This document shows positions 7,324 through 9,334 of a stretch of DNA of 9,334 nt, piece after piece. Origin of the DNA: Candidatus Solincola tengchongensis (lineage in GTDB: Bacteria > Actinomycetota > Geothermincolia > Geothermincolales > RBG-13-55-18); contig JACVJH010000155.1 of assembly GCA_015711895.1 (NCBI GenBank), forward strand, positions 1 to 9,334. Direction: 5' to 3'. Within the stretch, counting starts at the first letter, position 1; each line of letters begins with the position of its first letter. The notes beneath the pieces were generated by a model that did no database searches, was not told where the DNA came from, and saw nothing but the letters and a program-made list of their open reading frames with translations. The position numbers and the translations under genes are program-made.

Positions 7324-7407
7324 GCAGGGACGATGATGCTCGGCGGATTGCCCGCAATGGGCCTGATCATGCCTCGCGGGACCCTCTTTTCCCGTCGTCA
7401 TCCCTGC
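7324..7407. repeat. Imperfect 15-bp inverted repeat (possible RNA stem)
   Basis: GCAGGGACGATGATG at 7324-7338 can pair with CGTCGTCATCCCTGC at 7393-7407. There are 12 Watson-Crick pairs, two G-U pairs in the plus-strand RNA and one A-C mismatch. The enclosed 54 bases contain smaller complementarities: GCCC 7350-7353 with GGGC 7359-7362, and a near-palindrome centred on TGATCA. It could be a structured leader segment or chance pairing in GC-rich DNA. Confidence 0.3.
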
Positions 7408-7472
7408 CCCGCGCTGCAGCGGAAGGATCCCAGAGGATACGGTTGGGCTGTTCCCGGGCGAGGAGGACCGCC

Positions 7473-7505
7473 ATGAGCGGAGCCGTTTGGTTTACAATCC
7501 CTTAA
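7473..7505 (+). CDS. Possible 10-codon ORF (leader peptide candidate)
   Basis: ATG 7473 begins MSGAVWFTIP and ends at TAA 7503-7505. AGGAGG at 7461-7466 lies six bases upstream, which is a strong and well-spaced ribosome site for an otherwise gene-free stretch. CCCT-TAAG-AGGG (7499-7510) forms a short hairpin across the stop codon. It sits about 270 nt before the acyl-CoA synthetase start on the same strand. A regulatory leader peptide is possible. The peptide has no run of a single amino acid typical of attenuators, and a chance ORF is at least as likely. Confidence 0.2.
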   Translation: MSGAVWFTIP

Positions 7506-7760
7506 GAGGGGGGAGATTTATAGCGTCGCCACGGTCAATGGACGGAAAGCGCTACCCGACGGAGCCCTTACGCACTTGTCCAGACGCTGTCTTTTGCGCG
7601 CTCAAGCTGGCGATGTCGTCCGTGGCCCGTGTGGGGCACTCTTTTCCGGCGGCGTAGCTTTGGGGTTTCCTTTCAAGAACGTGCGGGACCCACGAGGTCC
7701 GGCGTCGGACAGTGGACTCTCAGGCTTAGGCAGGCGGGCTTTGGGCATCAAACTCGGGGA

Positions 7761-7767
7761 GGGAGGT
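7761..7767 (+). promoter_or_regulatory. Shine-Dalgarno site fixing the acyl-CoA synthetase start
   Basis: GGGAGGT lies five bases before ATG 7773. The frame is open further upstream, to a GTG at 7629, but that stretch encodes 48 Arg/Gly-rich residues unlike the family N-terminus, so ATG 7773 is chosen. Confidence 0.8.
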
Positions 7768-7772
7768 CAGGG

Positions 7773-9290
7773 ATGAACGTGGCCATGCTGGGGGAGGAAC
7801 ACTACAGCCGGTTGGGGGAGACGGTGTCCATGGTCTTCGAGGGCCGGGAGATAACCAACCTGGAGACCATCAAGAACGCCAACCGCTTGGGGAACGCGCT
7901 GAAGAAACTGGGCATCGGCGTGGGGGACGTGGTGGCGGTGACCATGTCCAACTGCCCCCAGGTCTTCGAGGCCTTCGGCGCCGTGTTCCGCATCGGAGGC
8001 GTGGCCCTTCCCATACTCTTCGTCCTCACAGCGGACGAGTTCCGATACATCCTGGACGACGCGGAGGCCACTGCGGTGATCACCGATACCATCATCGCCC
8101 CCAAAGTGCTCGAGGCGTCCGCTGGATTGGAGAGCGTGCGCCACGTGATCGTGGTGGGCGGGGAGGACTCCGAGCGCCCCCTCTCCTACGAGAGGCTCCT
8201 GGAGGAGAACCCGCATCACCTGGACATCGAGGACCGGGACCCCGACGACGTGGCCATGATCATGTACACGGCGGGGACCACAGGCAAGCCGAAGGGGGTC
8301 ATGCTCACCCACCGCAACCTCATCACCTCCGCGGAGAGCGCTTATTACGCCAACGAGGTGGAGAAACCGCAGGTGAGCCTGGTGTGCCTGCCCATGGCCC
8401 ACATCTACGGAGTGGGGGCCATGAACGCCGGCAATCTCTCCGAACACCGTGAGACGCGGGCCGTCCTCATGCGCTGGTACGAGCCGGAGGAGTGCATGCG
8501 CCTCATCGAGAGGTACCGGGTGAACTTCTTTCCCGCCGTCCCCACCATGTTCTCCCTCATCCTCAACCACCCCAACGTGGACAAATACGACCTGAGCTCC
8601 CTGGAGGACACAATAGCCGGCGCTGCCCCTCTCCCCCTGGAGCTCCGCCGGGCCTTCATGGAGAAGTTCGGCTGCCGCATGCGCCAGCTCTACGGCCTGA
8701 CCGAGTCCACGGGCATGGGGGCCATCCTCAGGCCCAGCCAGGAGTGGCGGGACGGGGCGGTGGGCAAGGCCTACGACAACACGGAACTGGCCGTCTTCGA
8801 CGAGCAGGACCGTCCCCTTCCTCCGGGCCAGATAGGGGAGATCGTCATACGCGGTCCCCAGATCATGAAGGGGTACCACAAGCTGCCGGAAGAGACGGCG
8901 GAGGCCCTGCGCGGCGGCTGGCTGCACACCGGAGACGTGGGCTTCCTGGACGAGGACGGCTACCTCTACCTCACCGACCGCAAGAAGGACATCATCATCA
9001 AGGGGGGCGAGAACATCATGCCCACCCAGATCGAGGAGGTCATCTACCGCCACCCCGCGGTGGCCGAGGCGGCGGTCATCGGAGTGCCCGACCCCGTTTA
9101 CGGGGAGGAGATCGTGGCCTACGTGGCCCTGAAGTTCGGGGCCGAGGCCTCCCCGGAGGATATCCTCTCCTTCTGTCGGGAGAACCTGCCGACCTTCAAA
9201 CAACCCAGGGAGATACGCATCCTGGAAGCCCTCCCCAAGAGCTCCGTCGGGAAGATCCTCAAGCGGGAGCTGCGCCGCCTGGTCCAGTAG
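7773..9290 (+). CDS. Acyl-CoA synthetase (AMP-forming), class I adenylate-forming enzyme
   Basis: The protein has 505 residues, a normal length for FadD/4-coumarate-CoA-ligase-like enzymes. It activates a carboxylic acid with ATP to an acyl-adenylate and transfers it to CoA. Core motifs in order: phosphate-binding loop YTAGTTGKPKG at 165-175, LPMAHIYG at 206-213, YGLTEST at 307-313, GWLHTGD at 382-388 with the ribose-binding Asp388, DRKKDIIIKGGENI at 402-415 (hinge), and PKSSVGKILKREL at 488-500 with the adenylation lysine K494. All key residues are present, so it should be active. There is no signal peptide or membrane anchor, so it is cytoplasmic. The substrate (fatty, aromatic or alicyclic acid) cannot be told from the motifs. 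It ends with tandem stops, TAG then TGA. It lies on the same strand as the CoA-transferase genes but is separated from them by the opposite-strand phosphodiesterase gene, so it is a separate transcription unit. Confidence 0.93.
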   Translation: MNVAMLGEEHYSRLGETVSMVFEGREITNLETIKNANRLGNALKKLGIGVGDVVAVTMSNCPQVFEAFGAVFRIGGVALPILFVLTADEFRYILDDAEATAVITDTIIAPKVLEASAGLESVRHVIVVGGEDSERPLSYERLLEENPHHLDIEDRDPDDVAMIMYTAGTTGKPKGVMLTHRNLITSAESAYYANEVEKPQVSLVCLPMAHIYGVGAMNAGNLSEHRETRAVLMRWYEPEECMRLIERYRVNFFPAVPTMFSLILNHPNVDKYDLSSLEDTIAGAAPLPLELRRAFMEKFGCRMRQLYGLTESTGMGAILRPSQEWRDGAVGKAYDNTELAVFDEQDRPLPPGQIGEIVIRGPQIMKGYHKLPEETAEALRGGWLHTGDVGFLDEDGYLYLTDRKKDIIIKGGENIMPTQIEEVIYRHPAVAEAAVIGVPDPVYGEEIVAYVALKFGAEASPEDILSFCRENLPTFKQPREIRILEALPKSSVGKILKRELRRLVQ

Positions 9291-9291
9291 T

Positions 9292-9334
9292 GACGTGGTC
9301 CCCGTGGACATCCGACCTCCGGTGGGGACGCGTC
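9292..9334 (+). terminator. Imperfect hairpin after the synthetase gene; possible terminator
   Basis: GTCCCC at 9298-9303 pairs with GGGGAC at 9324-9329, and GACG at 9292-9295 pairs with CGTC at 9331-9334 outside a small internal loop; GGA/TCC can pair inside. This is a long GC-rich stem directly after the stop codons. The window ends before any T run could be seen, so intrinsic termination cannot be confirmed. Confidence 0.35.

Larger units (their letters stand above)
7017..7772. other. 756-nt intergenic region with no convincing gene
   Basis: This divergent region separates the start of the phosphodiesterase gene (-) from the start of the acyl-CoA synthetase gene (+). Open frames cross it, but their translations are Arg/Pro/Gly-rich with no recognisable family, and base composition is more mixed than in the genes. 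It holds an AT-rich palindrome near 7117-7130, an imperfect inverted repeat at 7324-7407, a 10-codon ORF at 7473-7505, and a five-base-pair hairpin (GGACC at 7686-7690 with GGTCC at 7696-7700) before the synthetase ribosome site. I recognise no riboswitch, tRNA or known small RNA. Confidence 0.6.

Noticed and set aside
6819..7505. Plus-strand open frame of 228 codons running through the divergent intergenic region
   Set aside because: It starts antisense inside the phosphodiesterase leader, and its translation has mixed composition and no recognisable domain. Only its last ten codons have a plausible independent start, and these are reported separately.
7629..7772. Upstream GTG extension of the acyl-CoA synthetase
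   Set aside because: The added 48 residues do not resemble the family N-terminus, and GGGAGGT with good spacing precedes ATG 7773.
7017..7772. tRNA, known riboswitch, CRISPR repeats or insertion-sequence ends
   Set aside because: No cloverleaf with a T-loop, no riboswitch core motif that I recognise, no regularly spaced repeats and no paired terminal inverted repeats were seen.
7767..9311. Minus-strand open frame of 514 codons opposite the acyl-CoA synthetase
   Set aside because: It is antisense to a complete adenylate-forming enzyme. The translation is His/Asp/Gly-rich with no motif.

Overview
The window is a high-GC bacterial segment that uses AGG, GGG and ATA codons freely and has strong purine-rich Shine-Dalgarno sites. 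That combination fits an environmental high-GC bacterium. A deep-branching, often thermophilic actinobacterial lineage is one reasonable guess, but nothing here (no rRNA, no ribosomal protein) fixes the taxonomy.

Layout. (1) Bases 1-897 (+) hold the 3' part of a tandem GlcG/HbpS-type (DUF336) gene, followed by a small terminator-like hairpin at 914-937. (2) Bases 985-3981 (+) hold a probable three-gene unit. It comprises an amidohydrolase-2 family protein whose usual metal ligands are largely replaced, then the two subunits of a class I (glutaconate-type) CoA-transferase, which overlap by 17 nt. The beta subunit has a glutamate exactly at position 54, the catalytic position of the characterised glutaconate CoA-transferase. 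(3) Bases 4011-7016 (-) hold one large exported protein: a leader with a hydrophobic segment, about 350 residues of beta-rich sequence, then a complete type I phosphodiesterase/alkaline-phosphatase-superfamily domain. It converges on the CoA-transferase genes with only 29 nt between them. (4) Bases 7017-7772 form a 756-nt region without a convincing gene. It contains an AT-rich palindrome that may be a divergent promoter or operator, a long imperfect inverted repeat, and a 10-codon ORF with a good ribosome binding site. (5) Bases 7773-9290 (+) hold a class I acyl-CoA synthetase (AMP-forming) with all core motifs, followed by tandem stops and a hairpin at the window edge.

How they may work together. 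The CoA synthetase and the CoA-transferase are two ways of making an acyl-CoA, and amidohydrolase-2 and GlcG-type proteins often sit in catabolic clusters for aromatic, alicyclic or small organic acids. The most economical reading is a locus for CoA-dependent breakdown of an unidentified organic acid. The CoA-transferase pair also resembles the IpdAB family, which opens the last ring in steroid breakdown, but the retained Glu54 argues for true CoA transfer. The substrate is not readable from the sequence. The exported phosphodiesterase is probably functionally separate. I see no mobile element, CRISPR array, tRNA or rRNA. No clearly new multi-gene system is evident. The most unusual items are the metal-ligand-depleted amidohydrolase and the composite exported phosphodiesterase.
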